The notes under the pieces: model-generated | What the model was told of the DNA's origin: nothing | Seen by the model: only the letters and a program-made list of their open reading frames with translations | Database searches by the model: none | Shown here: positions 25,774 to 34,553 of the stretch, one piece after another | Layout: each line of letters starts with the position of its first letter | How positions within the stretch are numbered: position 1 is the stretch's first letter | From: WTJO01 sp965660165 | GTDB lineage: Bacteria > Pseudomonadota > Alphaproteobacteria > Puniceispirillales > Puniceispirillaceae | DNA: 64,000 nucleotides | NCBI GenBank assembly: GCA_965660165.1 | Contig: CBFHYU010000007.1 | Coordinates: 1 to 64,000 of the forward strand | Direction: 5' to 3' | Program-made: the position numbers and the translations under genes

Positions 25774-26556
25774 CTATGGATTGGCGTTGCCTGCGCCGCC
25801 ATCTATTAAAATATTTTGGCCAACCAGATAGCCTGAATGAGCAGAACAAATATAGGCACACGCAAAGCCAAATTCGTCAATATAGCCAAGCCTGCCTGTT
25901 GGATTTCGCTCTTCAAGGAAGCCTCTCACCTCTTCGCGTGATTTATTCTGCGCCCGCGACTGAGCATCAATCAAACTTTCAATACGGTCAGTATTAAACT
26001 GTCCAGGCAACAGGCCATTTATTGTGACATTATGCTGTGCCACCTGTCTTGCCACCCCTGCAACAAAGCCAGTCAGCCCTGAACGCGCCCCATTTGACAG
26101 CCCCAGCTGAGGTATCGGTGATTTCACTGAACCAGAGGTAATATTCACAATTCGGCCGAATTTATTGTCGATCATCGGATCAATAACAGCTTTCATCAGC
26201 TCAATAGCGGTAAGCATATTTGCATCAAGCGCCTTAATCCAGTCATCTCGGCTCCAATCCCGAAAATCGCCTGGTGGCGGCCCCCCATTATTATTCACCA
26301 GAATATCAACATGACCAGCCTTATCTAGTACCGCCTTGCGGCCATCTTCAGAGCTGATGTCACACGCAACAGCATCAACTGATACGCCTGTTTCATCCCG
26401 AATGCTTTGTGCTGCGGCTGATAATACATCTTCACTACGCGCGCACATCACCAAATTAACACCAGTCTTTGCTAGAGCCCTAGCACAGCCAAGCCCTAAC
26501 CCCTTTGATGAGGCACAGACAATAGCCTTCTTTCCTGTTAATCCAAAATCTAGCAT
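25774..26556 (-). CDS. SDR-family protein without the Tyr-Lys catalytic pair
   Basis: Rossmann-fold short-chain dehydrogenase/reductase family protein of 260 residues. The cofactor loop (CASSKGLGLG, 14-23), the VDILVNNNGG stretch and the structural Ser141/143 (VNITSGS) are clear. At the place of the YxxxK catalytic motif it has S154-N-G-A-R158 (GLSNGARSGL), so the Tyr and Lys of classical SDRs are absent. A subgroup often labelled FabG-like shares this pattern. It may bind NAD(P) without acting as a normal dehydrogenase, or use a different mechanism. The ATG at 26556 has AGGAG 8 bases upstream. It stands alone, convergent with rnd. Confidence 0.85.
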   Translation of the reverse strand: MLDFGLTGKKAIVCASSKGLGLGCARALAKTGVNLVMCARSEDVLSAAAQSIRDETGVSVDAVACDISSEDGRKAVLDKAGHVDILVNNNGGPPPGDFRDWSRDDWIKALDANMLTAIELMKAVIDPMIDNKFGRIVNITSGSVKSPIPQLGLSNGARSGLTGFVAGVARQVAQHNVTINGLLPGQFNTDRIESLIDAQSRAQNKSREEVRGFLEERNPTGRLGYIDEFGFACAYICSAHSGYLVGQNILIDGGAGNANP

Positions 26557-26656
26557 CCATATCGCTCCTATCGATTAAATTTCAAGCAGTTACTCTGCCT
26601 TACCAAAATGACAGCTTTTCAGCACAATGCAACCTTAAGCAGGCTAATTTTACCGC

Positions 26657-27349
26657 TCAGCTAGATATTAGCTGTCTTATGAGGTGAAGAGAAACTGGTT
26701 TCTTGGTTTCTAATGCGCGGTTATCAAGCCTGTCTATCATCAGTTTCATCGCATCAAAACTTCGCTCGCTATTAGCAAGGATCAGCGTTATCATCTCAGC
26801 CGTTAGCAATAATTGTTTATCTGCTGCCAGTTTTAACAATACCGCACTAAGCAATCCATCATCTGGCAGAAAAATCTCCTGAACGGTGATAGCACGCACG
26901 CGCGAACGCAAATCAGCAAGCTGAATATTCAGCTGAGTTATCGGGCTATCGCTTAAATAAAGTAAAAAATGAACAGAGCCTCTTATCTGATTGAAAATAT
27001 GAAAATATTCTTCTTCATTATCCATTATATTCTGGGCTGGAAAATCACAAATAAAGATAACAGCTTGATCAATATTCTGCTCTAGAAATGGCTGAAATTC
27101 GTCTGTCAGCCAATGCGTTAGATCAGCAGGGATTCGAATAACTCTATCTTGAGGTAGCAGATAGCTAAGGTGGGTTTTGCCACTAGCTTTTGGGCCAAAA
27201 ATATTCAATATCCTGTTTTCATCAGGCCAGTTTGGCCAGCGTGTGATCCAGTTATAGGCTTGCTGGTTTGCCGCGCCACATACAAATCGGTCAGATGCGT
27301 AAGATGGTGAGGTCTTGAAATCAAGCGGGAGTTGAGTTGAAAAAACCAT
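26657..27349 (-). CDS. hdaA: HdaA, DnaA regulatory inactivator homologue
   Basis: AAA+ DnaA-like protein that, with the sliding clamp, stimulates DnaA-ATP hydrolysis and so limits re-initiation. The N-terminal clamp-binding motif QLPLDF is at residues 6-11, Walker A GPKASGKT at 52-59, and the DnaA-type domain III fold follows with ADLRSRVRA as the sensor/arginine region. No DnaA domain IV (DNA binding) is present; the product is 230 residues. The Walker B Asp lies in VIFICDFPA; the usual second acidic residue is not obvious. It follows the DUF2066 gene by 20 bases on the same strand; that pairing near purM is common in alphaproteobacteria. Confidence 0.9.
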   Translation of the reverse strand: MVFSTQLPLDFKTSPSYASDRFVCGAANQQAYNWITRWPNWPDENRILNIFGPKASGKTHLSYLLPQDRVIRIPADLTHWLTDEFQPFLEQNIDQAVIFICDFPAQNIMDNEEEYFHIFNQIRGSVHFLLYLSDSPITQLNIQLADLRSRVRAITVQEIFLPDDGLLSAVLLKLAADKQLLLTAEMITLILANSERSFDAMKLMIDRLDNRALETKKPVSLHLIRQLISS

Positions 27350-27369
27350 ATCTTTAATCAGCTTTTTGC

Positions 27370-28503
27370 CTATTCGCTTACATCTGTACGAAGCACATAT
27401 CCGCTTTCGCTTGGCTCAAGCATAAAGCCTAAAGATTTTATGTTGAGAAGCAGACTTTCAACAGGGGCTGATAATCTGGCTTTCAGCACCGCATGCGCAT
27501 TGCTAAGCGCGATCGGGGTAAAACTGTCGATGGTAGGTTGTGCGCTCAATACACGGCGAATATTGATCCAGCTTTTCATATCATTCACATTTACCGTGAT
27601 CAGAATTTCGTTTTGCTCGCCAATATAATACAGATTGGCCTGACGCCATCGTAAACTCACAATCGAGGTTATTTCCTGCCTGATATCTGCAAATGCATCC
27701 TGCAGATTTAATCTGCCATTAAGCTGTTCACGCCTATCTATCAGCCGTGCAAGCTCATGACCCTCATTATCATAAAGCCGCGCAGATAGCACCAGCTCTG
27801 GTATCGTGCCTGCATAATCTAGACCAGCATATACCCAAACAATTTGTAATGCATTCGCCGCTTGAGCTGCCTGTGCCAAAATTTCTGGCTGAGTTTGGGC
27901 AATTGCTTTTGCCGAAAGCTGTCTTTCAATCTCAAGCGAGGGGCGTAGCAAGGTAAAGCGTACAAGCGAGTTATCATCTGTCTTAAGCTGATGCCAGCCA
28001 TCTAGCCATGAGATATTGCGCGCCCAAACACGTACTCCCGCAGGTTCTTCCCAAACAGGCAGAAGCAAAATAGGCGGGCTTAGCAATTCAGACCATTCAA
28101 GCCCAGCATCGACAAAGCCTGCGCGCACACGCACAGGATCAAAACAAATATCTATGTCTGCAATATACCGTCTAGGAAGCGCATTTTCAGACGAGATTCG
28201 GAAAAAATCAACAAACCTCTCTACCGCCGCGCTATCAAATTTCGCGAGCGCTTCCTGATTCGGAATTGCCAGCCGCTCAACCAGACTGTCAAACGCCTCT
28301 ATCGTTGCCTCTTTAATGCCAACATCGCGTGCTTCGGTACCTGTAACCCCCTCACTATCTATCAGTATTGACGAGATCAGAAAGGCATCAGAGCTACAAT
28401 CATTTTCGGATATGATAGGCGTTTGACGCTGTTGTGCAGAAACTGGCATGGACAGATTCAGCACTAAACACATCCCAAAAATTATGGTAACTATACGCAA
28501 CAT
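27370..28503 (-). CDS. DUF2066 domain protein, exported
   Basis: 377-residue protein with a signal peptide (residues 1-24: hydrophobic core IVTIIFGMCLVLNLSM, cleavage near VSA-QQ). The mature part matches DUF2066, a proteobacterial family of unknown function usually encoded between purM and hda; the WRQANLYYIGEQ and VNVNDMKSWINIRRVL segments are characteristic. Two Cys (near residues 36 and 119) could form a disulfide in the periplasm. The gene diverges from purM with about 100 bases between starts and leads a two-gene unit with hdaA. No enzymatic motif is seen. Confidence 0.85.
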   Translation of the reverse strand: MLRIVTIIFGMCLVLNLSMPVSAQQRQTPIISENDCSSDAFLISSILIDSEGVTGTEARDVGIKEATIEAFDSLVERLAIPNQEALAKFDSAAVERFVDFFRISSENALPRRYIADIDICFDPVRVRAGFVDAGLEWSELLSPPILLLPVWEEPAGVRVWARNISWLDGWHQLKTDDNSLVRFTLLRPSLEIERQLSAKAIAQTQPEILAQAAQAANALQIVWVYAGLDYAGTIPELVLSARLYDNEGHELARLIDRREQLNGRLNLQDAFADIRQEITSIVSLRWRQANLYYIGEQNEILITVNVNDMKSWINIRRVLSAQPTIDSFTPIALSNAHAVLKARLSAPVESLLLNIKSLGFMLEPSESGYVLRTDVSE

Positions 28504-28603
28504 CTTTTTTCATTATTATGTAAGGCAATGTGAGCTTAGCCTAGCATATTCAAGCATAAATGAAATCATAAATCCGTTCATATTCGTTTACAAAGGCATA
28601 ATC

Positions 28604-29680
28604 ATGGCACCCTCTGATAATCAGAACTCCTCATTAAGTTACAAAGATGCTGGGGTCGATATTGATAAAGGTGATGCGCTTGTTAGGGCGATCAAACCGC
28701 ATGCGGCGCGAACATCAAGAGCTGGCTCAAATCCTGATTTAGGTGGATTTGGAGGATTATTTGATCTTAAAGCGGCAGGCTTTGCAGACCCTGTGCTAGT
28801 TGCCGCAACAGATGGTGTAGGTACCAAACTTGAATTGGCAAAAGCGTGCAATATTCATCGCGGGCTTGGCATTGATCTGGTGGCAATGTGTGTGAATGAT
28901 TTGTTGGCGCAAGGGGCAGAACCATTATTCTTCCTAGATTATTTTGCTACAGGTGCGCTTGAAGCTGAGATAGCCATTGAGGTTATTGCAGGCATTGCAG
29001 ATGGCTGTGTTGAAGCTGGTTGTGCGCTTATTGGCGGCGAGACTGCCGAAATGCCTGGTGTCTATCCAGCTGGCGGCTATGATCTGGCAGGATTTAGTGT
29101 TGGTGCAGCAGAGCGAGATGCTTTGCTGAAAACAGGTAATGTGGCTTGCGGTGATAAGGTGCTTGCCCTTCCATCTTCGGGAGTCCATTCAAATGGCTTT
29201 TCGCTTGTTCGCAAAATCATTGAGCTTACAGAATCAGATATTCATGCCCCGTTTGAAATTGCGCCGCATATTAGTCTTGGCGAGGCATTGCTTACGCCAA
29301 CGCGAATTTACGCCGATGCGGTAAAAGCTGGGCTGAAGGCAGGCGGCATTACAAGCATTTCACATATTACAGGCGGCGGGCTAATAGAAAATCCGCCACG
29401 CGTCTTTGGCGATGATCTGGCCATTACGCTAGATATGAGCAGGCGCCCCTTCCCGCCTTTATTTAGATGGCTGAAACGGGCTGGCAATCTTTCAGATTAT
29501 GAGATGGCACGTACCTTTAATTGCGGTATTGGCATGTTGATTACCGTATCTGCTGACAAGCTAGAAGCCGTTGAACAGGCGATTTTGAAGACAGGTGAAG
29601 ATGTCTGGCAAATCGGGACGATTGGTGTTCGTTCTGATAAGGCTGTTACATTACTGCATTGTGAGACGGCGTGGGCATAG
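28604..29680 (+). CDS. purM: Phosphoribosylformylglycinamidine cyclo-ligase
   Basis: AIR synthetase, fifth step of de novo purine synthesis: FGAM + ATP to aminoimidazole ribotide. The start at 28604 has AAAGG 7 bases upstream; the frame extends further upstream but that part overlaps the DUF2066 start region and is not PurM-like. Signatures: SYKDAGVDIDKGD near the N-terminus, VAATDGVGTKLELA, ALIGGETAEMPG and ITGGGLIENPPRVF. The product is 358 residues, normal. purN starts 4 bases after the stop, so the two are translationally coupled. Confidence 0.97.
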   Translation: MAPSDNQNSSLSYKDAGVDIDKGDALVRAIKPHAARTSRAGSNPDLGGFGGLFDLKAAGFADPVLVAATDGVGTKLELAKACNIHRGLGIDLVAMCVNDLLAQGAEPLFFLDYFATGALEAEIAIEVIAGIADGCVEAGCALIGGETAEMPGVYPAGGYDLAGFSVGAAERDALLKTGNVACGDKVLALPSSGVHSNGFSLVRKIIELTESDIHAPFEIAPHISLGEALLTPTRIYADAVKAGLKAGGITSISHITGGGLIENPPRVFGDDLAITLDMSRRPFPPLFRWLKRAGNLSDYEMARTFNCGIGMLITVSADKLEAVEQAILKTGEDVWQIGTIGVRSDKAVTLLHCETAWA

Positions 29681-29684
29681 CAAG

Positions 29685-30350
29685 ATGAAAATTGCCATAT
29701 TGATTTCTGGCAGAGGTAGTAATTTGCGTTCTCTTGCCGAACAGGCACAAAATAGCAATGTTGAGATTGCGCTGGTTGCTGCAAACACACCTTGTGACGG
29801 GTTGAAAATCGCCACCTCATATGGTGTGCAGGCAGAATGTATTGATAGGGCAGAATTTGGCTCGCTAGCAGAGCATGAGGACGCGCTTGCTTCACTATTG
29901 GAGACTGTATCAGCTGACTGGATTTTTCTGGCAGGCTATATGGCTATTATCTCGGCAGAATTTATTGCACGCTTTAAGGGCAGGATTTTGAATATCCACC
30001 CCTCATTGCTTCCTGATTTTAAGGGGCTAAATACCCACCAACGCGCGATTGACGCTCAGGTTTCACATCATGGCGCCTCCATCCATCTGGTCACACCAAA
30101 GCTAGATGATGGCCCCATTATCGCTCAGGCATCTCGCAAGCGTCTTACTGATGATGCAACCATGCTGGCAGGACAGGTGCTTGAAATAGAACATCTATTA
30201 TATCCAGCTATATTGGCGGCGATGGCATCTGATGCGCTATCAATTAAAATAGGATCAGAAAACAAATCTGAGATTATCTGGCATGATACCGCCTATCTTG
30301 CCCCCGTCACAAAAGCAGGGTTTGTGATTACCTATCCTGAAGACCTATAA
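29685..30350 (+). CDS. purN: Phosphoribosylglycinamide formyltransferase
   Basis: GART, third step of purine synthesis, transferring formyl from 10-formyl-THF to GAR. The start ATG at 29685 gives MKIAILISGRGSNLRSL, the family's GRGSNL phosphate loop; the catalytic set is seen in RILNIHPSLLPDFKG (His) and LDDGPIIAQ (Asp). The product is 221 residues. Four bases separate it from purM and the ribosome site is poor, which fits translational coupling. A 43-residue membrane peptide gene follows 125 bases downstream before a terminator. Confidence 0.97.
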   Translation: MKIAILISGRGSNLRSLAEQAQNSNVEIALVAANTPCDGLKIATSYGVQAECIDRAEFGSLAEHEDALASLLETVSADWIFLAGYMAIISAEFIARFKGRILNIHPSLLPDFKGLNTHQRAIDAQVSHHGASIHLVTPKLDDGPIIAQASRKRLTDDATMLAGQVLEIEHLLYPAILAAMASDALSIKIGSENKSEIIWHDTAYLAPVTKAGFVITYPEDL

Positions 30351-30475
30351 AAACTATTTTTGCCCTGTTATAGCGCCAACTTGCATCATCATTATCATCA
30401 ATCTGCTATTGATTTCTAAATTGGTTCAGGCCATAAGTGAGAGACAGAATTTTGGATAACAGTGCGGGGACAGCC

Positions 30476-30607
30476 ATGAATACAGATAATTTCGATAAGC
30501 ACGCAAAGGCAAATTTGGCGTTTTATGAAAGTTTTCTAAATTTTTCAAAAATTGTGATTATTGCGATTGCAATCACACTTGCGGCAATGGCCTATTTTCT
30601 GCTTTAG
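30476..30607 (+). CDS. Small membrane protein, aa3-type cytochrome oxidase subunit IV-like
   Basis: A 43-residue product from ATG 30476, with GGGGA 5 bases upstream, to TAG 30605-30607. The layout is a short polar head (NFDKHAKANLAFYESFLNF) followed by one membrane helix (VIIAIAITLAAMAYFLL). Length, HxxxxxxFxxF pattern and C-terminal helix resemble the bacterial aa3-type cytochrome c oxidase subunit IV family, a small subunit of the haem-copper oxidase. No cox genes are nearby, so the assignment is from shape and weak motif only. It stands between purN and a bidirectional terminator. Confidence 0.65.
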   Translation: MNTDNFDKHAKANLAFYESFLNFSKIVIIAIAITLAAMAYFLL

Positions 30608-30624
30608 AAACGTGTGAAGACATC

Positions 30625-30656
30625 AAAAAAGGCCAGCATATCTGCTGGCCTTTTTT
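30625..30656. terminator. Bidirectional intrinsic terminator
   Basis: A perfect 14-bp inverted repeat (AAAAAAGGCCAGCA / TGCTGGCCTTTTTT) with a 4-base loop, flanked by A's on one side and T's on the other, so it works both for the plus-strand peptide gene and minus-strand ndk. Confidence 0.95.
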
Positions 30657-30673
30657 TTGACTGCCAAAATGGG

Positions 30674-31090
30674 CTAGCCTACAATTTCATCTTCTGTGAA
30701 GAAATGTGCAATCTCAATCGCTGCATTTTCATCGCTGTCTGAGCCATGCACAGAATTTGCTTCGATAGATTCAGCAAAGCTTTTTCTGATTGTACCTTCA
30801 TCTGCTTCAGCAGGGTTTGTTGCACCCATTACAGCGCGATAACGCGGCACCGCATCATCACCTTCAAGCACCTGCACAACCACAGGGCCTGATGTCATAA
30901 ATGATACCAAATCAGAGTAAAATGGGCGTTCTTTATGCACTTCATAGAAAGTTTCTGCCTGCTGTTTGCTCATATGAATACGCTTTTGAGCAACAATTCT
31001 AAGACCGGCTTCTTCGATCATGGCATTTACTGCCCCCGTAACATTTCTGCGGGTAGCATCTGGTTTGATAATAGAAAATGTGCGTGACAT
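30674..31090 (-). CDS. ndk: Nucleoside diphosphate kinase
   Basis: Transfers the gamma-phosphate of ATP to other NDPs through a phosphohistidine. The catalytic H115 lies in SVHGSDSDENA; the N-terminal TFSIIKPDATRRN is the family signature. The product is 138 residues, normal. It ends at the shared terminator. The start ATG at 31090 has AAAGGA about 5 bases upstream. It is monocistronic here. Confidence 0.97.
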   Translation of the reverse strand: MSRTFSIIKPDATRRNVTGAVNAMIEEAGLRIVAQKRIHMSKQQAETFYEVHKERPFYSDLVSFMTSGPVVVQVLEGDDAVPRYRAVMGATNPAEADEGTIRKSFAESIEANSVHGSDSDENAAIEIAHFFTEDEIVG

Positions 31091-31224
31091 CTTGCATCCT
31101 TTATCTGGTTAATAAGGCATGAATAAATAGTTGACTATTCATATTGATTGAATTGAGCGTGCTTATAGCAAACCCTAGCCCTGCTTGCAAAGCATTGTGT
31201 TCGTTCTATCCCATTTTTAGGGTG

Positions 31225-31680
31225 TTATTGCTTAAGATGCCAGCGATTAGCCTCATCTTGCGCAAAATAGCGACAGTGATGTGCCTCATCTGACGACCAT
31301 TCTTTCCATTGCGATCTGGCCAAAGCTAGCTTATGAGGGTCTGCATCACTAAATAGCGTGAAAATACGGGTAAAGGCTGATAGGTCTGTGGGATATAGCC
31401 CCTCTGTCAAACATACAAATTCTGCTGCTATCTGATTTTTATCAGGGTCTGTTGTTATCCATACAGGTGCATCTGATGCCCCATCCCCCTCATCAACCCC
31501 ATGCGCTAGAAAAGTATCTGCTTTGGCAGACCAAAGCTGTTCTGAGATAGTTTCCGTGAGCTGAGCTGGTGTGATAATCAGCATTTTCTGCCCAGAAAGT
31601 ACAGTTTTATCACTTAGCATAGCTACTGCCTGAGCAAGCCCGTCACCCGTTAGATGATAAAAGTCAATTTGGCTCATCAT
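31225..31680 (-). CDS. holC: DNA polymerase III chi subunit
   Basis: Clamp-loader accessory subunit that contacts SSB. The 151-residue product begins SQIDFYHLTGDGLAQA and has SGQKMLIITPAQ and LAHGVDEGDGASDAPVWIT, the HolC family pattern (the DxxLWxxxxxxFLPHG region, here LWSAKADTFLAHG). The start overlaps the pepA stop by one base (TAATG), so the two are translationally coupled; the pepA-holC pairing is common in proteobacteria. A second ATG directly follows the first. Confidence 0.93.
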   Translation of the reverse strand: MMSQIDFYHLTGDGLAQAVAMLSDKTVLSGQKMLIITPAQLTETISEQLWSAKADTFLAHGVDEGDGASDAPVWITTDPDKNQIAAEFVCLTEGLYPTDLSAFTRIFTLFSDADPHKLALARSQWKEWSSDEAHHCRYFAQDEANRWHLKQ

Positions 31681-33128
31681 TAAGGCTGGTAGCTATCTGC
31701 CAGCTTATTCAGTAATCTCACCCCAAAGCCAGTGCCGCCCTTTGGCACAATATCAGAGGCCTTGTCAGCCCATGCTTTGCCAGCAATATCCAAATGCGCC
31801 CATGGCACATCATTTTCAACAAACCGTTCCAGAAAACAGGCAGCTGTAATAGACCCGCCATATGGCCCGCCAATATTTTTCATATCAGCAATATGGGATT
31901 TTAGCATCTCATCATATGCTTTACCCATTGGCATCCGCCAACTTTTCTCTTCGGTGCTTTGACCTGCGGCCATAATCGCCTCAGCCAATTTGTCATTATT
32001 AGAAAATAGTCCTGCATATTCCTTGCCTAGCGACACCAGAATTGCGCCTGTAAGGGTTGCCAAATCAATCATTGCAGATGGTTTATATTCGCGTTGAACA
32101 TAGGTCATTATATCAGCTAGAACCAGCCTGCCCTCTGCATCTGTGTTGATCACTTCAATTGTTTGCCCAGACATTGAGGTGACAACATCACCAGGACGTT
32201 GGGCATTGCCATCTGGCATATTTTCAACCAGCCCGACAATCCCAATAATGTTGCGCTTTACCTTGCGGCCAGCGATTGCAACCATTGCCCCGACAACAGC
32301 AGCAGAACCGCCCATATCCCATTTCATATCTTCCATGCCTTTGGCAGGTTTAAGCGATATGCCGCCTGTATCAAAACATACCCCCTTGCCCACAAATGCA
32401 AGAGGGGCTTCATCACCACCGCCTTTCCAGTGCATAGTCACAACAGCTGATTTTCTCTCGCTACCTTGCCCAACACCAAGCAATGCCCCCATACCAAGCT
32501 GTTCAAGCTTTGCCTCATCAAGCACCTGAATCTCAAGACCTGTATCACCAAATTGCTCGCATCTTTTGGCGTAGATTTCTGGATAGAGCTTATTTGCGGG
32601 CTCATATACCAGATCGCGTGCTGCAAAGACGCCGTTTATCATCGCCTGTTTTTCAGGCCAGCCAGAAGCAAGCGCATCAGCCTGAACCCCTGTGATAGCA
32701 AGCTGTGCATCTGCGGTTTTGGGCGCATTTACAGTGAAATATTCAGCAAAATAATAGCTTGCCATCACAGCGCCAGATAACACTGATAAGGCAATATCCT
32801 GCTGAAGCTGTGAGGTATCAAAACACGCAGAGGTGAAAGGCGGCTTTTTTAATTGCTGAAACAGCTTGCCGCCCCAATTTTCAGCAGGCTGGCCAGCTTC
32901 AATGCCGCCGCCTACACCGCTTACCAGCACCGCACCAAATGTGGTAAATAGAGGCAGGAAATGACCAGATTTTGCCTTAAATTCAGCTACAGCACATGCA
33001 TTTAGAATTTCAGATGCTAATGCCTCATCAAGCGAGGTTATCAGCGCATTTTCTGAATTCATAAGCACAATTTGCGCAGTCTGCTCACTATTATCTGGTG
33101 CAAAGGTAAGTGATAATTGTGCAGGCAT
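31680..33128 (-). CDS. pepA: Leucyl aminopeptidase (M17)
   Basis: Di-zinc aminopeptidase for cytoplasmic peptide turnover. The C-terminal catalytic domain shows GKGVCFDTGGISLKPA (metal Asp and Lys), WDMGGSAAV and the M17 signature NTDAEGRLVLAD; bicarbonate-binding Arg is in that signature. The product is 482 residues, normal for PepA. The start ATG at 33128 has AAGGA 7 bases upstream. It diverges from lptF, a conserved arrangement, and is followed by holC with a one-base overlap. Confidence 0.97.
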   Translation of the reverse strand: MPAQLSLTFAPDNSEQTAQIVLMNSENALITSLDEALASEILNACAVAEFKAKSGHFLPLFTTFGAVLVSGVGGGIEAGQPAENWGGKLFQQLKKPPFTSACFDTSQLQQDIALSVLSGAVMASYYFAEYFTVNAPKTADAQLAITGVQADALASGWPEKQAMINGVFAARDLVYEPANKLYPEIYAKRCEQFGDTGLEIQVLDEAKLEQLGMGALLGVGQGSERKSAVVTMHWKGGGDEAPLAFVGKGVCFDTGGISLKPAKGMEDMKWDMGGSAAVVGAMVAIAGRKVKRNIIGIVGLVENMPDGNAQRPGDVVTSMSGQTIEVINTDAEGRLVLADIMTYVQREYKPSAMIDLATLTGAILVSLGKEYAGLFSNNDKLAEAIMAAGQSTEEKSWRMPMGKAYDEMLKSHIADMKNIGGPYGGSITAACFLERFVENDVPWAHLDIAGKAWADKASDIVPKGGTGFGVRLLNKLADSYQP

Positions 33129-33413
33129 GATGCTGTCCTTTCCTGAAACATAAACGTTAAAATGGGAATGAATTATATGCCTCTAACCCTATATCGTTTT
33201 GAAAAATTATCCAGCCCCAAAACGCTAATTATCGATAAAGTTGCGCCGTGCAAAGTCGTTTATCACTTATGGCCAAACCCGTAACATTCTTCATCTTAGT
33301 CACCTAGCGGCACAAACACCCGTTAGCACGCGATGTACAGATATATGAGCAAGGCGATAACATAATCCAGAATATCCTAGAAAATATGTGTAAAATCTGA
33401 TAGCTAGACAATT
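33129..33413. other. Divergent promoter region pepA / lptF
   Basis: 285 bases between divergent starts. It is AT-rich and must carry promoters for both genes. I see no RNA gene, no convincing small open frame with a ribosome site, and no clear palindrome. Confidence 0.5.
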
Positions 33414-34553
33414 ATGGTTCATCTTCATACTTACTTAATAAGACAACATCTGGTCAGCCTATTTATGGTGCTGTTTGGCTTGATTCTTATTGTGTGGCTG
33501 AACCACAGCCTTAAGGTGCTTGAGTTGGTGGTGAATAAAGGTGCCTCACTATCAGCCTTTTTCAAACTGTCTTTTCTGCCTATGCCATTATGGCTGATGG
33601 TTGCGCTACCGCTAGCCTGTTTATGTGCTGTAATATGGGTGGTCTATAGATTGCTTTCTGACCGAGAATTGGTAGTAATGCAAGCGGCTGGCATATCCCC
33701 TTTTCAGTTCGCGCTATCGCCAATTATCTTTGGCCTTACCATTACCGTGTTTTTACTGTTTAATTCGACCGTTCTGCTACCTAATGCATTTGGCATGTTC
33801 AAACAAACCCAGTTTGAAGTTAGAGCGTCAATCCCAAAAGTGTTAATCCAAGATAGAGTCTTTGTTGATCTTGGCAAAGACCTTACCCTCTATATCAATA
33901 AACGCGAGAGCAATCAGGAAGTGCGGCAGGTTTTTATTCAAGATAGTAGAACCCCTGAGGTGATTGTGACTTATACTTCTGAGAAAGGTACTTTCAAGAT
34001 TGTTGATGGCAGGCCAGTATTTATCCTTACTAATGGCCAAAGGGTTGAGAATAGAAAAGGCAGTCCAGAGCCTGCAAATCTGAATTTTGCTACCCATACG
34101 CTTGATATTAGCCAGCAAACAGATGATGGCAATCAGCGCTTTATTGATGCCAATGAAGAATCAATCGCAGATTTGATGAATAAAGATAAGGCTGAAGCAG
34201 ATTATCGGTTCCCTCAAAGATTGGCGATGGCGCATTACAGACTTGCCGCGCCGCTTCAGGCGATCGCGCTTGCGCTTATGGCCTCTGCTATCTTGCTTGT
34301 TGGGCGCGTTGCTAGAAGCAATATTTTCAGACGAATAATCTTAGCCGCATTGGCAGGTATTTTATTGCAAACATTGGTGATATTATCTCGTGGTCTGATA
34401 GCGGATATCCCCGCAAGCTGGCCCTTTATCTATTTGTCTAGCCTTGTGCCAGCAATGCTTAGCCTTGCTGCGCTTCTCAGACCAGAAAAATCTGCCAAAC
34501 TCTGTCAGAATTTAGTTAAATTCTCTCTAACCTCAGGCTCGCAACGCGCATGA
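33414..34553 (+). CDS. lptF: LPS export system permease LptF
   Basis: Inner-membrane half-permease of the LptB2FGC transporter that extracts LPS. The 379-residue product has the family layout: membrane helices at about 15-35, 50-75 and 95-120, a periplasmic beta-jellyroll domain (about 130-250) and three more helices to the C-terminus. The TYLIRQHLVSLF start and the RELVVMQAAGISPFQF coupling-helix region, which contacts LptB, are clear. lptG overlaps its stop by 4 bases (ATGA). Confidence 0.95.
   Translation: MVHLHTYLIRQHLVSLFMVLFGLILIVWLNHSLKVLELVVNKGASLSAFFKLSFLPMPLWLMVALPLACLCAVIWVVYRLLSDRELVVMQAAGISPFQFALSPIIFGLTITVFLLFNSTVLLPNAFGMFKQTQFEVRASIPKVLIQDRVFVDLGKDLTLYINKRESNQEVRQVFIQDSRTPEVIVTYTSEKGTFKIVDGRPVFILTNGQRVENRKGSPEPANLNFATHTLDISQQTDDGNQRFIDANEESIADLMNKDKAEADYRFPQRLAMAHYRLAAPLQAIALALMASAILLVGRVARSNIFRRIILAALAGILLQTLVILSRGLIADIPASWPFIYLSSLVPAMLSLAALLRPEKSAKLCQNLVKFSLTSGSQRA

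Noticed and set aside
32143..32529. 128-codon plus-strand frame inside pepA
   Set aside because: Antisense shadow of a well-supported gene.
33129..33413. Search for a tRNA or small RNA in the pepA/lptF gap
   Set aside because: No cloverleaf with a TTCGA-type loop or CCA end found; treated as a promoter region.
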